From: Paenibacillus sp. Soil750
GTDB taxonomy: Bacteria; Bacillota; Bacilli; Paenibacillales; NBRC-103111
Reading direction: 5' to 3'
Length of the DNA stretch: 64,000 nt
NCBI RefSeq assembly: GCF_001428045.1
Contig: NZ_LMSD01000009.1
Span: 62,001-126,000, forward strand
Shown here: positions 9,443 to 19,148 of the stretch, piece by piece
How positions within the stretch are numbered: the first letter of the stretch is position 1
Layout: each line of letters opens with the position of its first letter
Made by a program: the position numbers and the translations under genes
Notes under the pieces: model-generated
Databases searched by the model: none
What the model was told of the DNA's origin: nothing
What the model saw: only the letters and a program-made list of their open reading frames with translations

Positions 9443-9528
9443 AAGGTCCTCCTGTCTGTCGTCTTGGTCTGTTGTCCTGTCAGTCATCTTCGTCTGTTGT
9501 CTTGAAGTGGTTGCTGAAGGGGAATGCT

Positions 9529-11337
9529 CTACCGCGCAGGAATGCGTATCCGCACGATCGTCCCTTCACCCGGATGACTTGCTATGTCAATCCCATACGG
9601 ATCTCCGAAGTAGAAAACGATTCGATCATGCACATTTTTGATGCCAATATGTGTTTCATCGAGTGTGTCTGAAGGCTGGGCTAGCCGATTTCGCAGCTGC
9701 CCAAGCTTGATTTCATCCATGCCAACTCCATTATCCTTGATCTGGATCAGCAAGTCATCCCCCGATATCTCGGAAGATACTTCCAACAGTCCTGCTTGAC
9801 TGCTCCGTTCCAGTCCATGAACAAAGGCATTCTCGATCAGCGGCTGCAATGAAAAATGCAGAACCTGCAAAGTCTCACTATTCACCGAGAGTTCCTCGCG
9901 ATACTGAATTTTATCCCCGAAGCGCAGCTGTTGGATTTTTACGTACAGCCGAATGTGGATCAATTCCTCCTGCAAGGTAACTGTTTCTTTACCCGTTTGG
10001 ATATGAATGCGGAACAGGCGACCTAAGATACCGACCATTTCACCGACATCTCGTTGTCCGCTGATGATCGCCTTCATTTGAATCGTTTCCAGCACATTAG
10101 CCAGAAAATGCGGATTGATCTGACTTTTCAAAGCGCCATATTGCGCGACTTTTTGCTGTGCTTTGGCCATGGAGGAACGTTCAATATAGTTCTGCAAGTC
10201 TTCTAGCATTTTGCGGATACCTTGATAAAGCACGCCGAACTCATCTTGCCGATTCGAGCTAAGATCGACATCGAAATTGCCTAAACCAACCATTTTCACC
10301 TTGCGGCTTAGTAGAATGATTGGCTTCGTTACGCGCGCGGATAGAATGAACATGAATAAAACCGCAGTTCCTAGGGACAAGAAGGCTAATGCTAATATGA
10401 TTTTAATCAAAATTTCGGCTTGCTTCGTCATTTCTTTCTCATCAATGGATTGAATGACCTTCCAGCCCGAATAAGGCGAGGTCACAAAGTTAATGTACGA
10501 ATTGGACCCGGCAAAATAAGCGTAAAAGCTCCCATTTTCAGCATTCAAAACGGTCTGAAGCTTCTGACTCTCTAACGTGATTGGTACATTGGCATTCGTA
10601 GTCGTGCTTTCGGAATTATAAATACTAGCTCCCTGACTATCTATAATCGTGAAGTTGCGTTTACTTGTCTCGGACAATTTCAATATTTCTCGCAAAGAAT
10701 CCAATCGAATATCGATGAGCATAACCCCGAGTGGCTGCTTACTTCCTACCTTATTAATGACCCTAGCGATGGAAATAACGGGATCCTTGGCATTCACGCG
10801 ATGGAAGGGGAGGTGTGTTCCGAACAGGACGATGCCACCTTTACTTTGCTGTGTCTGCAAGTACCAATCCTCATGGGTGAAATCCTCGACATCGTAATCC
10901 GAGCGATTGAAATTAGCCGAGTAAAAGACACGAGAGCCTGCATAAATTTGCACGCTGTCCACATTTTTAATCGTCATTTCGATGGAACTGACAAAGTGTT
11001 CAATGGTGTTCCCATATTGGATACGTTGATCATTACTGTTCTCGTCACCATCAGCAACCCAGTGCTCCAAGGCATTCTGCAGTTGCCCATCCATTTGCGC
11101 GTTGAGCGTTCCTTTTTCGATACTCTGCAAATATTGGTCAATATTGAAGGATAGATTTGTGAGAATCAGGTTCGAGGAGCTCTGGTACTCATTTTTGACG
11201 GCTTGGATGGAAAAAAAATAAATAATGACGGAGATAATCAATAAGGGAACAGTGATAATTAGGATCATAAGTACGAATATTTGATGGTTAACATGCTTCA
11301 TCCGGTATTGCTGCGAAAGCCGCTGCCATGCGTTCAA
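9529..11337 (-). CDS. YesM-type sensor histidine kinase (nan locus)
   Basis: Membrane histidine kinase of the YesM type, 602 residues. It has a helix near residues 18-40, an extracellular dCache-like sensor to about residue 300 and a second helix near 310-332. HAMP follows, then SQINPHFLANVLE with phospho-acceptor His410 and a HATPase_c domain with the DNGVGMDE box. It lies four bases after the regulator gene in a minus-strand operon that diverges from the sialic-acid importer and catabolic genes. A role in sensing sialic acid or its binding protein is inferred from position. Confidence 0.88.
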   Translation of the reverse strand: MNAWQRLSQQYRMKHVNHQIFVLMILIITVPLLIISVIIYFFSIQAVKNEYQSSSNLILTNLSFNIDQYLQSIEKGTLNAQMDGQLQNALEHWVADGDENSNDQRIQYGNTIEHFVSSIEMTIKNVDSVQIYAGSRVFYSANFNRSDYDVEDFTHEDWYLQTQQSKGGIVLFGTHLPFHRVNAKDPVISIARVINKVGSKQPLGVMLIDIRLDSLREILKLSETSKRNFTIIDSQGASIYNSESTTTNANVPITLESQKLQTVLNAENGSFYAYFAGSNSYINFVTSPYSGWKVIQSIDEKEMTKQAEILIKIILALAFLSLGTAVLFMFILSARVTKPIILLSRKVKMVGLGNFDVDLSSNRQDEFGVLYQGIRKMLEDLQNYIERSSMAKAQQKVAQYGALKSQINPHFLANVLETIQMKAIISGQRDVGEMVGILGRLFRIHIQTGKETVTLQEELIHIRLYVKIQQLRFGDKIQYREELSVNSETLQVLHFSLQPLIENAFVHGLERSSQAGLLEVSSEISGDDLLIQIKDNGVGMDEIKLGQLRNRLAQPSDTLDETHIGIKNVHDRIVFYFGDPYGIDIASHPGEGTIVRIRIPAR

Positions 11338-11341
11338 ACGT

Positions 11342-12961
11342 CTACCACCCCCATTTCTTCCGATAGTCGGTTGGCGTCATATTCGTAATGCTTCGGAAAG
11401 TTTTGACGAAATGCTTGTAGCTCTTATACCCGCACATCGTGCACACATCCGTCACCAAATACTCTGGTTTCTTCAAGCATTCTTGGGCATAATGGATGCG
11501 AATTTCGGTCACAAACCGCATGTAGTTCTTATCTAGTTTTCTTTTGAAAATACGACTTAAATACGATGGATTATAGAAGAAACGATCGGCTACCATTTGC
11601 AGCGTAATATCTTGGTCGATATGCTCTTTAATATAAGCTTCAATATGTTCAAAAATAAGCACATCCTGGTGGTTCGTTGAAGAGAGCTCATCGCGATACA
11701 CGTCGCTGACTTGCACCATCCAAGCTGCTAGCCAGCTGAAAAGGGCATCTAGCGTTGGGAAATCATCGACACACGTAAGCTTTAGCAGTTTTTCACTGTA
11801 GACGCCTTCGACAGGAATGCCATTCCGGTGGGCGAAGCGAACGGTGGTGGAGATGATTTCTTGGATAAAGGCGAATCCACGATCCATTGAAGTGCGGGGC
11901 AGATGTATGCTCAAGTCATGCGCGAGTCGCTGCATCAGCTGTTCGATTTCCGTAGGATTACCACTTTCAAGACCGACAATGATACGGTTCTTATCCGCTT
12001 CTTCAAGAAGTAAACGTGAATCTTTGGCACGTGTCGGTGACTCATTGGCTGCGATCGGAAAGAAGATCTGTCGCTTGTCCTGATAGTAGCGTTGATATAG
12101 CGCTTGATCCGTTTGACGAAGCAATTGTGTTAATTGCGAGCTTTCAGCCGTCATTTTACCAATAGCCATGAAAAAGTTGGCATCACAAGCTGGAAGTGAG
12201 AAGTGATCGGACTCGTATGAACTTGGTTGATCATCCAATATCGCTACAGCATAGCATTTGGTCTTATCTATATATATAAATAGTTGTGGGGGAATACTGG
12301 AACTAGACATTATTTCTAAAGCGGCTCGAATGATGCGTTCAGCGTGTTGTTGGAACTCTCTTCTTTCGTAAGTCTGAGAGGGATTTGAAGGTATCCATGT
12401 TACCACAAAAGGTTGATACCTAATCGCAAAATGCCCGAAGTCGTTGAGTTGTTGGCGCACACTTTCCTCCCAAGCTGCATGCTCGTCTTCCAGTAAAAAT
12501 TTGACCAGCTCTTTGCTTTTAAAGCTTTTGTTTTCGCTGGCTTGCGCTTCCAACTCCGTACGTTGGGCCCGTTCATTTCGCTTTTGCTTAAGTGTAGCCA
12601 TACAGCTTTGAATGGTCGAAAAGCTTTCTTCATATTCAAGCGGCTTTAATAGAAAGGCATGCACGCCGCCAAGACGAATTGCCTTTTGGGCATATTCAAA
12701 ATCATTGAAACCAGTCAAAATAATAAAGAGGGTATCCGGGAGTGTCGCTCGAATGTGTTCAATCATCTGAAGTCCGTCCATCTCGGGCATGCGAATGTCG
12801 GTGATGATCAGATCAGGTTGCTCATGCAGAGCTGTGAGCCAGCCTTCCTTTCCATTCTCAGCTTCAACAATAGAAGTCACACCAAGCTCTGTCCAGTCAA
12901 AATAGTGCTGCAAGCCAGCTCTGATTAGAGGTTCATCCTCGACAATTAGTAGTTTATACAT
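11342..12961 (-). CDS. YesN-type response regulator (nan locus)
   Basis: Receiver domain with EDE near residues 8-10, phospho-acceptor Asp55 in TDIRMPEM and the conserved Lys in LLKPLEYEES. A central region follows, then a C-terminal AraC-type HTH pair (YNPSYLSRIFK... KTFRSITNMTPTDYRKKWG). It is transcribed ahead of its kinase, the reverse of the order at 2234-5708. The divergent position next to the binding-protein gene at 13184 suggests that it activates that operon. In known Bacillota nan loci regulation is usually by RpiR- or GntR-type repressors, so this arrangement is less common. Confidence 0.88.
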   Translation of the reverse strand: MYKLLIVEDEPLIRAGLQHYFDWTELGVTSIVEAENGKEGWLTALHEQPDLIITDIRMPEMDGLQMIEHIRATLPDTLFIILTGFNDFEYAQKAIRLGGVHAFLLKPLEYEESFSTIQSCMATLKQKRNERAQRTELEAQASENKSFKSKELVKFLLEDEHAAWEESVRQQLNDFGHFAIRYQPFVVTWIPSNPSQTYERREFQQHAERIIRAALEIMSSSSIPPQLFIYIDKTKCYAVAILDDQPSSYESDHFSLPACDANFFMAIGKMTAESSQLTQLLRQTDQALYQRYYQDKRQIFFPIAANESPTRAKDSRLLLEEADKNRIIVGLESGNPTEIEQLMQRLAHDLSIHLPRTSMDRGFAFIQEIISTTVRFAHRNGIPVEGVYSEKLLKLTCVDDFPTLDALFSWLAAWMVQVSDVYRDELSSTNHQDVLIFEHIEAYIKEHIDQDITLQMVADRFFYNPSYLSRIFKRKLDKNYMRFVTEIRIHYAQECLKKPEYLVTDVCTMCGYKSYKHFVKTFRSITNMTPTDYRKKWGW

Positions 12962-12985
12962 GAAGTTCCCCCAGCTTGTTAGGAC

Positions 12986-13014
12986 TTGAAACCTTGCGGT
13001 AACTTAAGTATAAC
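12986..13014 (+). promoter_or_regulatory. Sigma-A-like promoter for the nan operon
   Basis: TTGAAA at 12986-12991 and TATAAC at 13009-13014 are separated by 17 bases, in the 222-base gap between the divergent regulator and the binding-protein gene. Transcription from here would leave a leader of about 160 bases. A weaker alternative closer to the gene cannot be excluded. Confidence 0.45.
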
Positions 13015-13183
13015 ACTAAAATTATCGGAAATGAGGCTCTCATTTGCTGGAAAACGAACAGGTCAGAATACGACTATGAATGTAAAGATACGGGGATTCT
13101 CCTCCATTTCAATATCACGTATGCTTAGGGCACGGAATGAAACGAAGCATGTTTATTCCACAAACAATAACGGGGGTGCTCAA

Positions 13184-14584
13184 ATGAGGGCTATGAAAAA
13201 AGGATTAATGACATTGATCGGCGTTGCTCTTGTCGGGTCGCAGTTAGTTGCATGTACGAATTCATCTACGAATACTCCAGCGAACACAGCCACGAGTACT
13301 GCCGAAAGCAAAACAGTAACACCAAGTCCAGTGGCTGCGAAGCCAGTTGAGATTACGTGGTGGAACTTCCCGAACTTTCAACCACTGGATGGGGAAGTTG
13401 GGAAATACGAGAAGCAGATTATTGCCGCTTTTAACAAGAAGTATCCAGAAATTAAAGTCAATCTAGAAATGATTACCTTTGAAGGTGGTCCGCAAAAGCT
13501 GAACGTGGCCATCGCTTCGAACTCGGCACCAGATGTGATTTACGATGCTCCGGGGCGCATTATTGACTGGGGAAAGAAGAAGTTACTAGCTCCACTGAAT
13601 GACATTGTCACCGACGAGGTGAAGAAAGATATTACGCCAGCGCTATGGAAGCAATCCATGGTTGGCGATCAGATTTATATGTACCCGATCAATACAGCGC
13701 CATTCATGATGGCCGTCAATAAGACCGTATTTGAGAAAATCGGTGCCCTGGATTTACTACCACTAAGTCGTCCTGATCGGACGTGGACAGTAGCTGAATA
13801 TGAGAAAGCGCTACAAGCCGTGAAGGAGAAAGCACCTGAGATTATTCCAACGGGCTTCTTTGCAAAAAGTACAGCAGGTGATCAAGGGACTCGCGCATAT
13901 ATTGCTAACTTAGGTGTGTCGAGATTCTTGAGTGAAGATAACTCCAAAGTAGCCATTAATACCGACAATGCTGCGAAAGCATTGGACTGGGTAGCTAAGG
14001 CGACGAAGGATAAAATCAGTGTATCTGGTTCTGCTTCCTTAGCAGCTGCGGATGTCAACGATTTGTTCTTGCAAGGTAAATTAGCTTTTACTTTGAATTA
14101 TTCAGCGGTACTTAAAGCGCAGAACGTTCCGCTTAAAAAGGTGCAATTCGAAGATATTCTGCTGCCATTCCCAACACTAGATGGATCTAAGCCTAAGCTT
14201 GAGCCGTATTTGGGCGGTATGGCCGTGTTTAACAATGGAAACGCAGACAAAATTACGGCTGCTAAGAAGCTAGTTGATTTTATCGCGAATGATCCCGAAT
14301 ATGCGAAGAAGAATTTGATTCAAACAGGCGGACTATCTGCACGTACGTCGATTACAGGCCTTTATAGTGATGCCGAATATAAGTACGCAGAAACAGCTCG
14401 TCAATTCATCACGGATGCACCGACAATTGCTGATGGTTACGCGGAAATTCGTACATTCTGGTTCCCAGAATTACAACGTGTGTTAACAGGTGCAGCAACA
14501 GGTAAGGAAGCGTTGGATAGCTTTGCGACCAAAGCGAACGAAGCCATTGCGAAAGCGAAGAAAGATCAAGCAGCTGCCAAATAA
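13184..14584 (+). CDS. ABC transporter binding lipoprotein, probably for sialic acid
   Basis: Extracellular solute-binding protein of family 1 with a lipoprotein signal (lipobox QLVAC, Cys24) and a Thr/Ser-rich linker. The mature part begins VEITWWNFPNFQP, typical of sugar-binding proteins that serve MalF/MalG-like permeases. The start is at 13184, five bases after GGGGGTG; a much longer in-frame reading from 12986 would bury the signal peptide and is rejected. It heads an operon with two permeases, nanA, nanE and nanK, which makes N-acetylneuraminate or a sialoside the most likely substrate. Confidence 0.82.
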   Translation: MRAMKKGLMTLIGVALVGSQLVACTNSSTNTPANTATSTAESKTVTPSPVAAKPVEITWWNFPNFQPLDGEVGKYEKQIIAAFNKKYPEIKVNLEMITFEGGPQKLNVAIASNSAPDVIYDAPGRIIDWGKKKLLAPLNDIVTDEVKKDITPALWKQSMVGDQIYMYPINTAPFMMAVNKTVFEKIGALDLLPLSRPDRTWTVAEYEKALQAVKEKAPEIIPTGFFAKSTAGDQGTRAYIANLGVSRFLSEDNSKVAINTDNAAKALDWVAKATKDKISVSGSASLAAADVNDLFLQGKLAFTLNYSAVLKAQNVPLKKVQFEDILLPFPTLDGSKPKLEPYLGGMAVFNNGNADKITAAKKLVDFIANDPEYAKKNLIQTGGLSARTSITGLYSDAEYKYAETARQFITDAPTIADGYAEIRTFWFPELQRVLTGAATGKEALDSFATKANEAIAKAKKDQAAAK

Positions 14585-14604
14585 GTACGAGGAATGTCCA
14601 CTGG

Positions 14605-14634
14605 GAGTAGAGTGCGATTGTACTCTACTCTTTT
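14605..14634 (+). terminator. Intra-operon attenuating terminator
   Basis: A perfect nine-base stem GAGTAGAGT/ACTCTACTC is followed by TTTTC, between the binding-protein and first permease genes. Partial termination here would give more binding protein than permease, a common design in ABC importer operons. Confidence 0.65.
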
Positions 14635-14664
14635 CATCTCAAAAAAGAAAGGGAGGGAAGAAAT

Positions 14665-15561
14665 ATGGAGGTAACGGTTCGTAAAACCAAAGGTTACATA
14701 CGTCGAGATTGGCTTATGAGCTATGTCTTTTTACTGCCTGCACTCGGATTCTTTCTGCTTTTTGTTGCCTATCCCATGGTAAAAGGGATCTATATTAGCT
14801 TCTTCGATTACTCCTTGCGAACGTTTAACTTTATTGGATTTGATAATTATGTCGATTTAATTCAAAACGAAACGTTTCTGAAATCGATGCGAAATACACT
14901 GTTGCTAGTCGTTATTACGGTCCCTATAGTAATCGTTTTCTCTTTATTCGTAGCCGTTTCTATTTATAAGAAAAAAGAGTTTGCTCGATCATTCTTTCGA
15001 GGCGTATTCTATTTGCCAGCCGTTTCTTCTGTCGTCAGTATTACAGTTGTATGGGGATGGATCTACCATCCGAATTACGGCATTCTCAACTATTTAGGGG
15101 GATTAATTGGGCTTGAGCCGATTTCGTGGTTGGGCGACCAGCGGACAGCTTTGCTAGCAATTATCGCGGTTTTGATCACAACCTCAGTAGGTCAGCCTAT
15201 CATTCTTTACGTGGCTTCCCTAGGGAATATCCCAACTTCGTATATCGAAGCGGCTGAAATCGACCGAGCGACACCTTGGCAAATCTTTTTGAAAATTATT
15301 TGGCCCATGCTCATGCCAACCAATCTCTATATTATCGTCATCACAACGATCAATACGTTTCAGTGCTTCGCCTTAATTCAATTGCTTACTTCTGGCGGGC
15401 CTGTTTATAGTACCTCGACCGTCATGTATGGTGTGTACGAGCAAGCCTTCGTGCTGGGTCATTTCGGCAGCGCCTCGGCTATGGGTGTATTCCTTGCGAT
15501 TATTATCGGGGTTATCTCGTTGATTCAATTTAAATTCTTTGGCAGCGATGTTGAGTACTAG
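14665..15561 (+). CDS. ABC sugar permease (MalF/UgpA type), probable sialic-acid importer
   Basis: Membrane permease of about 298 residues with six predicted helices. It has the coupling segment YIEAAEIDRATPWQIFLKIIWP near residues 193-214, in which the usual Gly after Asp is replaced by Arg. GGGAGGGAAGAA precedes ATG 14665. The second permease follows 12 bases after its stop. The operon holds no ATPase gene. Confidence 0.85.
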   Translation: MEVTVRKTKGYIRRDWLMSYVFLLPALGFFLLFVAYPMVKGIYISFFDYSLRTFNFIGFDNYVDLIQNETFLKSMRNTLLLVVITVPIVIVFSLFVAVSIYKKKEFARSFFRGVFYLPAVSSVVSITVVWGWIYHPNYGILNYLGGLIGLEPISWLGDQRTALLAIIAVLITTSVGQPIILYVASLGNIPTSYIEAAEIDRATPWQIFLKIIWPMLMPTNLYIIVITTINTFQCFALIQLLTSGGPVYSTSTVMYGVYEQAFVLGHFGSASAMGVFLAIIIGVISLIQFKFFGSDVEY

Positions 15562-15572
15562 GAGGGGACATC

Positions 15573-16403
15573 ATGAAAGTAAACGCTGGGCAAAGGGTAT
15601 TTAACGGATTTTCTACGCTATTATTGATTCTTTCTACGTTGTTTTTTATATTTCCGTTTTATTGGATTGTGACGGGGGCTTTTAAATTCCAAACCGTGGC
15701 AACACAAATTCCGCCAGAATGGTTCCCGCTCAAACCGACCTTACAGAACTGGGTGGATTTGTTCAAGAATCCGGTATGGCGCTGGACGTTAAATAGTTTC
15801 ATCATTGCTTTGGTTGAAATGTTCGCTGTCTGTCTGGTTTCCGCTTCTGCCGGCTATGTGCTGGCGAAGAAGCTGTTCCCTGGCCGGAAAATCATTTTTA
15901 CAATGTTTATTGCTGCAATGGCTTTACCGAAACAAGTCATTCTTGTTCCGCTCTTTACGATGTTGGCCGACTTTGGATGGGTCAATACGTATCATGGACT
16001 TATTTTACCAGCGATTGGATGGCCATTTGGTGTGTTCTTGATGAAACAATTCGCTCAAACGGTACCAGGAGAGTTAATTGAAGCGGCGAAGATCGATGGC
16101 TGCTCCGAAATCCGACTATTCTCCACGATTATCTTGCCATTACTCAAACCAGCGCTAGGAGCACTAGCGATCTTTACTTTCATTGCATCGTGGAACGACT
16201 ATTTCAGCCAACTCATTATGACGAGGTCTACCTCGATGATGACACTGCCGCTAGGGGTAGCAACGATGCAAGGCGAATTTACGACCAACTACGGAATCAT
16301 GATGGCAGGAGCGGCACTAGCGTCTGTACCTATGATTACGATCTTTCTCGTATTCCAAAAAGCCTTTACACAAGGCATTACGATGGGTGCGGTCAAGGGA
16401 TAA
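15573..16403 (+). CDS. ABC sugar permease (MalG/UgpE type), probable sialic-acid importer
   Basis: Second permease, 276 residues, with six predicted helices and a canonical coupling motif (GELIEAAKIDGCSEIRLFST). The C-terminal KAFTQGITMGAVKG is typical of MalG/UgpE-type subunits. AGGAGGGGA precedes the ATG. It should form the translocation channel with the product of 14665-15561 and be driven by a shared ATPase encoded elsewhere. Confidence 0.87.
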   Translation: MKVNAGQRVFNGFSTLLLILSTLFFIFPFYWIVTGAFKFQTVATQIPPEWFPLKPTLQNWVDLFKNPVWRWTLNSFIIALVEMFAVCLVSASAGYVLAKKLFPGRKIIFTMFIAAMALPKQVILVPLFTMLADFGWVNTYHGLILPAIGWPFGVFLMKQFAQTVPGELIEAAKIDGCSEIRLFSTIILPLLKPALGALAIFTFIASWNDYFSQLIMTRSTSMMTLPLGVATMQGEFTTNYGIMMAGAALASVPMITIFLVFQKAFTQGITMGAVKG

Positions 16404-16484
16404 AGTTGCAGTAGTGGGATGGAAGATAACAGCTAATAATCATGTACACAATATAAACAGTCAAACAATCGGAGGAAAACATAC

Positions 16485-17402
16485 ATGAAACCTTATGATT
16501 TGGAACCATTTCGCGGTATTATTATCGCTTTATATGCAAGTTACGATGAGCAGGGAGAAATGAATACTGACGCTGTGCGTCGCTTAGCTCGCTATTACGC
16601 TACGTCAGGTGTGAAAGGACTTTATGTTGGCGGCAGTTCAGGTGAGGGTATGCTGCAAACCGTTGAAGAACGTAAACTGATCCTTGCGGCCGTGATGGAA
16701 GAAGTCGGCAACGAGCTGACGATCATTGCCCATGTAGGAGCAGCTGCCACGCGAGATAGTGTCGAGCTTGCCAAGCATGCGGCGGAAGTTGGGGCGCATG
16801 CGGTATCAGCGGTTCCTGCGATTTATTATCGCCTATCACCAGATAGTGTAGAGGGGCATTGGCAGGCAATTATCGATGCGACATCACTGCCTTTCATCAT
16901 TTATCACATTCCTCAGACTACAGGCTTTCATTTATCAAAAAGTCTATTAATGAAAATGGCTGCACAGGACAAGGTTATCGGAGTGAAAATCTCGGCTGAA
17001 AGTACCTTTGAGCTGCAGCAATTCAAAGCGGCAGGAGGCAGTGAGTTCCTCGTATTCAACGGACCTGATGAGCAGTATTTAGCGGGACGCAGTATTGGCG
17101 CAGACGGAGGAATTGGAGGAACTTATGGGGTAATGCCGGAGCTGTTCCTCAAAATTGAACAATGCTATGTGGCAGGGAAGATGCGCGAAGCACAGGAGTG
17201 GCAGTTCAAGGTGAACGAACTCATTACCCAATTACTCTCATTCCCATCTTTGTATGGGGCTTGCAAAGCGATTCTAAAGCTGCGTGGTTACGATATTGGA
17301 GAGCCGAGAATGCCGTTATTACCTTGCACTTCGGGGGATCGAGGGCGAATCGAAGAGTTGAATGCACGAATTATGACACTGGTTGAGTTAGCAAAGGCAT
17401 AA
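16485..17402 (+). CDS. nanA: N-acetylneuraminate lyase
   Basis: Class I aldolase of the DHDPS/NAL family, 305 residues, cytoplasmic. It cleaves N-acetylneuraminate to N-acetylmannosamine and pyruvate. The motif GGSSGEGMLQTVEERK marks the pyruvate-binding loop. Tyr140 (YHIPQ) and the Schiff-base Lys168 (GVKIS) are 28 residues apart, as in characterised sialic-acid lyases. NGPDEQYLAGRSIGADGGIG resembles the substrate-pocket region of NanA rather than of DapA. GGAGGAAA lies nine bases before the ATG. The downstream nanE and nanK support lyase function. Confidence 0.88.
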   Translation: MKPYDLEPFRGIIIALYASYDEQGEMNTDAVRRLARYYATSGVKGLYVGGSSGEGMLQTVEERKLILAAVMEEVGNELTIIAHVGAAATRDSVELAKHAAEVGAHAVSAVPAIYYRLSPDSVEGHWQAIIDATSLPFIIYHIPQTTGFHLSKSLLMKMAAQDKVIGVKISAESTFELQQFKAAGGSEFLVFNGPDEQYLAGRSIGADGGIGGTYGVMPELFLKIEQCYVAGKMREAQEWQFKVNELITQLLSFPSLYGACKAILKLRGYDIGEPRMPLLPCTSGDRGRIEELNARIMTLVELAKA

Positions 17403-17420
17403 TTGGGGGGAGTGTCACGG

Positions 17421-18104
17421 ATGGAACGTAGAGAAATATTTCCAGTGAGTGGTTTGATCGTCTCCTGTCAGGCATTGGAACATGAGCCTCTTCATGGTGG
17501 CGATACGATGGCGAAAATGGCGAGAGCAGCTGTCCAGTCGGGTGCCATTGGCATTCGCACGAACGGGGTTCACGATATTTTGATGATAAAAAAAGAAGTA
17601 GACGTACCTGTGATTGGGCTTATCAAAAGAGATATGCCTGGGTCCAGTGTGTTTATTACTCCAACTTTGGACGAAGTAAAAGCCATCGTAATGGCTGGTG
17701 CGGACATCGTTGCGCTTGATGTTACGAATCGGGAAGGCCGATTGGAAGCCGTAAAGCCCCTAATCGCTTGGGCTCACGAAATGGGAGCCGCTGTTATGGC
17801 TGATATTTCAACCTTGGAAGAAGGGTTAGCAGCAGAATCCCTTGGTGTTGATTTCATCGGGACGACACTTGCCGGATACACACCGTACAGTACACAGCAA
17901 GAAGGGCCGGATTTCGAATTGCTTGAACAGCTATGTGCGAAAGTTAGCGTACCTGTTGTAGCAGAAGGCCGGATCTGGACACCGGAGGAAGCGGCGAAAG
18001 CGATGGCTTGCGGCGCCGCTTATGTCGTGGTTGGGAGTGCGATCACGCGACCGCAGCTCATTACGGAGCGTTATGTGAAGGCATTATTCACTCAGCGTGC
18101 ATAG
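17421..18104 (+). CDS. nanE: N-acetylmannosamine-6-phosphate 2-epimerase
   Basis: TIM-barrel epimerase that converts ManNAc-6-P to GlcNAc-6-P. Family hallmarks visible are LIVSCQALEHEPLHG at the start, the catalytic-region Lys in GLIKRD, ADISTLEEG, GTTLAGYT and the C-terminal VVAEGRIWTPEEA and VVVGSAITRP. ATG 17421 is chosen because GGGGGGA lies about nine bases upstream; an upstream TTG at 17403 lacks a usable site. It is full length and lies 18 bases after nanA. Confidence 0.92.
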   Translation: MERREIFPVSGLIVSCQALEHEPLHGGDTMAKMARAAVQSGAIGIRTNGVHDILMIKKEVDVPVIGLIKRDMPGSSVFITPTLDEVKAIVMAGADIVALDVTNREGRLEAVKPLIAWAHEMGAAVMADISTLEEGLAAESLGVDFIGTTLAGYTPYSTQQEGPDFELLEQLCAKVSVPVVAEGRIWTPEEAAKAMACGAAYVVVGSAITRPQLITERYVKALFTQRA

Positions 18105-18115
18105 GGGGGAGACGG

Positions 18116-19072
18116 GTGGTCGTGTATACGTATGACCCCTTAGCAAATTACGTAATTGGTGTTGATGTTGGAGGTACCAAGATCAACGCTGGTCTCGTAA
18201 ATGCACAAGGTGAAGTTTTGTTTATGGTTAGTTTGCCGACGATGGCGGGCGAAGCAAGGACAGTGGAACGCATTGAGCAAGTCATTCGCGAGTTAATCGC
18301 GGAGTGTGAAGGAGTAATGCCGAGCCTATGCTTAAAAGGGATTGGTGTTGGAAGTGCAGGGCAAATCGATTGGGCGAACGGCTCGATTCGCTCAGCATCT
18401 GAGCTGATTCCCGGTTATGCGGGAACGGCACTTAAAGACATTCTTCAGGAACGCTTTCAGCTGCCTGTCATCATCGATAACGATGTAAATGTGCTGGCTC
18501 TGACAGAGAAACACTTGGGAGCAGGACAAGGTGTGGAACATTTTCTATGCCTTGCACTAGGGACTGGTGTTGGCGGTGCACTCGTTGTGGATGGCCGTCT
18601 GGTCCACGGCGCATGGGGCGGTGGCGGTGAACTAGGCCACATATCGGTTGATTTCGGTGGTATCCCTTGTGTATGCGGTGGGATTGGATGTTTGGAGCAA
18701 TATGCCTCAGGGACTTCGATTGCGAGGCGTATGCGCGAGAAGCTTGACCACATGGGTATAGTTGAGGAAACCGTGGATACACGGGAGGTGTTTGCTAGAT
18801 GGCATGCGGGGGATCTGGCGGCGAATGAGCTTATGCAGGAAACCGTGGCTGCGCTAGGAACGGCCATTGCTTCCTTAATTCATATGTGTAATCCCTCGTT
18901 AATCGTGATCGGTGGCGGGGTAGCTGAAGCAGGCGATCTCTTGTTTGCGGAGCTAAGGAAAGAAGTAGCACGCAGGACGATGCCTTCGATGCTGGAAGGT
19001 GTTCGCATTGAGCCAGCGTATCGAGGGAATTGGAGCGGTATGATTGGCGCAGCACTGCAATGGTGGGAATGA
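18116..19072 (+). CDS. nanK: ROK-family N-acetylmannosamine kinase
   Basis: Sugar kinase of the ROK family, about 318 residues. It has the N-terminal phosphate loop GVDVGGTKINAG, the catalytic Asp in VIIDNDVNVLAL and GTGVGGALVVDGRLVHGAWG. The zinc site is GHISVDFGG...CVCGGIGCLEQYASG. In this operon it should phosphorylate ManNAc to ManNAc-6-P, feeding NanE. The start is a GTG at 18116 or 18122, right after GGGGGGAG. The gene begins 12 bases after the nanE stop. ROK specificity cannot be read from sequence alone, so the assignment rests on context. Confidence 0.85.
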   Translation: MVVYTYDPLANYVIGVDVGGTKINAGLVNAQGEVLFMVSLPTMAGEARTVERIEQVIRELIAECEGVMPSLCLKGIGVGSAGQIDWANGSIRSASELIPGYAGTALKDILQERFQLPVIIDNDVNVLALTEKHLGAGQGVEHFLCLALGTGVGGALVVDGRLVHGAWGGGGELGHISVDFGGIPCVCGGIGCLEQYASGTSIARRMREKLDHMGIVEETVDTREVFARWHAGDLAANELMQETVAALGTAIASLIHMCNPSLIVIGGGVAEAGDLLFAELRKEVARRTMPSMLEGVRIEPAYRGNWSGMIGAALQWWE

Positions 19073-19107
19073 ACGTCATGGAAGAACGAGTATAGATGAG
19101 AAGTCAG

Positions 19108-19148
19108 CCTCTGTTTTATCGTATAACGCGATAGAGCGGAGGTTTTTA
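19108..19148 (+). terminator. Probable terminator of the nan operon
   Basis: A CCTC...TATCG/CGATA...GAGG hairpin is followed by TTTTT, 35 bases after the nanK stop codon. Confidence 0.65.

Noticed and set aside
13072..13116. ATGAATGTA followed by AATATC upstream of the nan binding-protein gene
   Set aside because: The distance is right, but only AATGT is shared and the -10 match is poor. It is not strong enough to call.
12986..13183. 66-residue N-terminal extension of the nan binding protein
   Set aside because: It would place the lipoprotein signal internally; the start at 13184 has the ribosome site and a normal signal peptide.
14590..14634. GGAATGTCC resembling the shared activator site, between the binding-protein and permease genes of the nan operon
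   Set aside because: The position that would hold the -10 box is the arm of a terminator (TACTCT), and the CAAk part is missing. It is probably chance.
18457..18867. Long antisense reading frames across nanK
   Set aside because: Low-complexity composition, no ribosome site, and they lie fully inside a gene with all ROK motifs.
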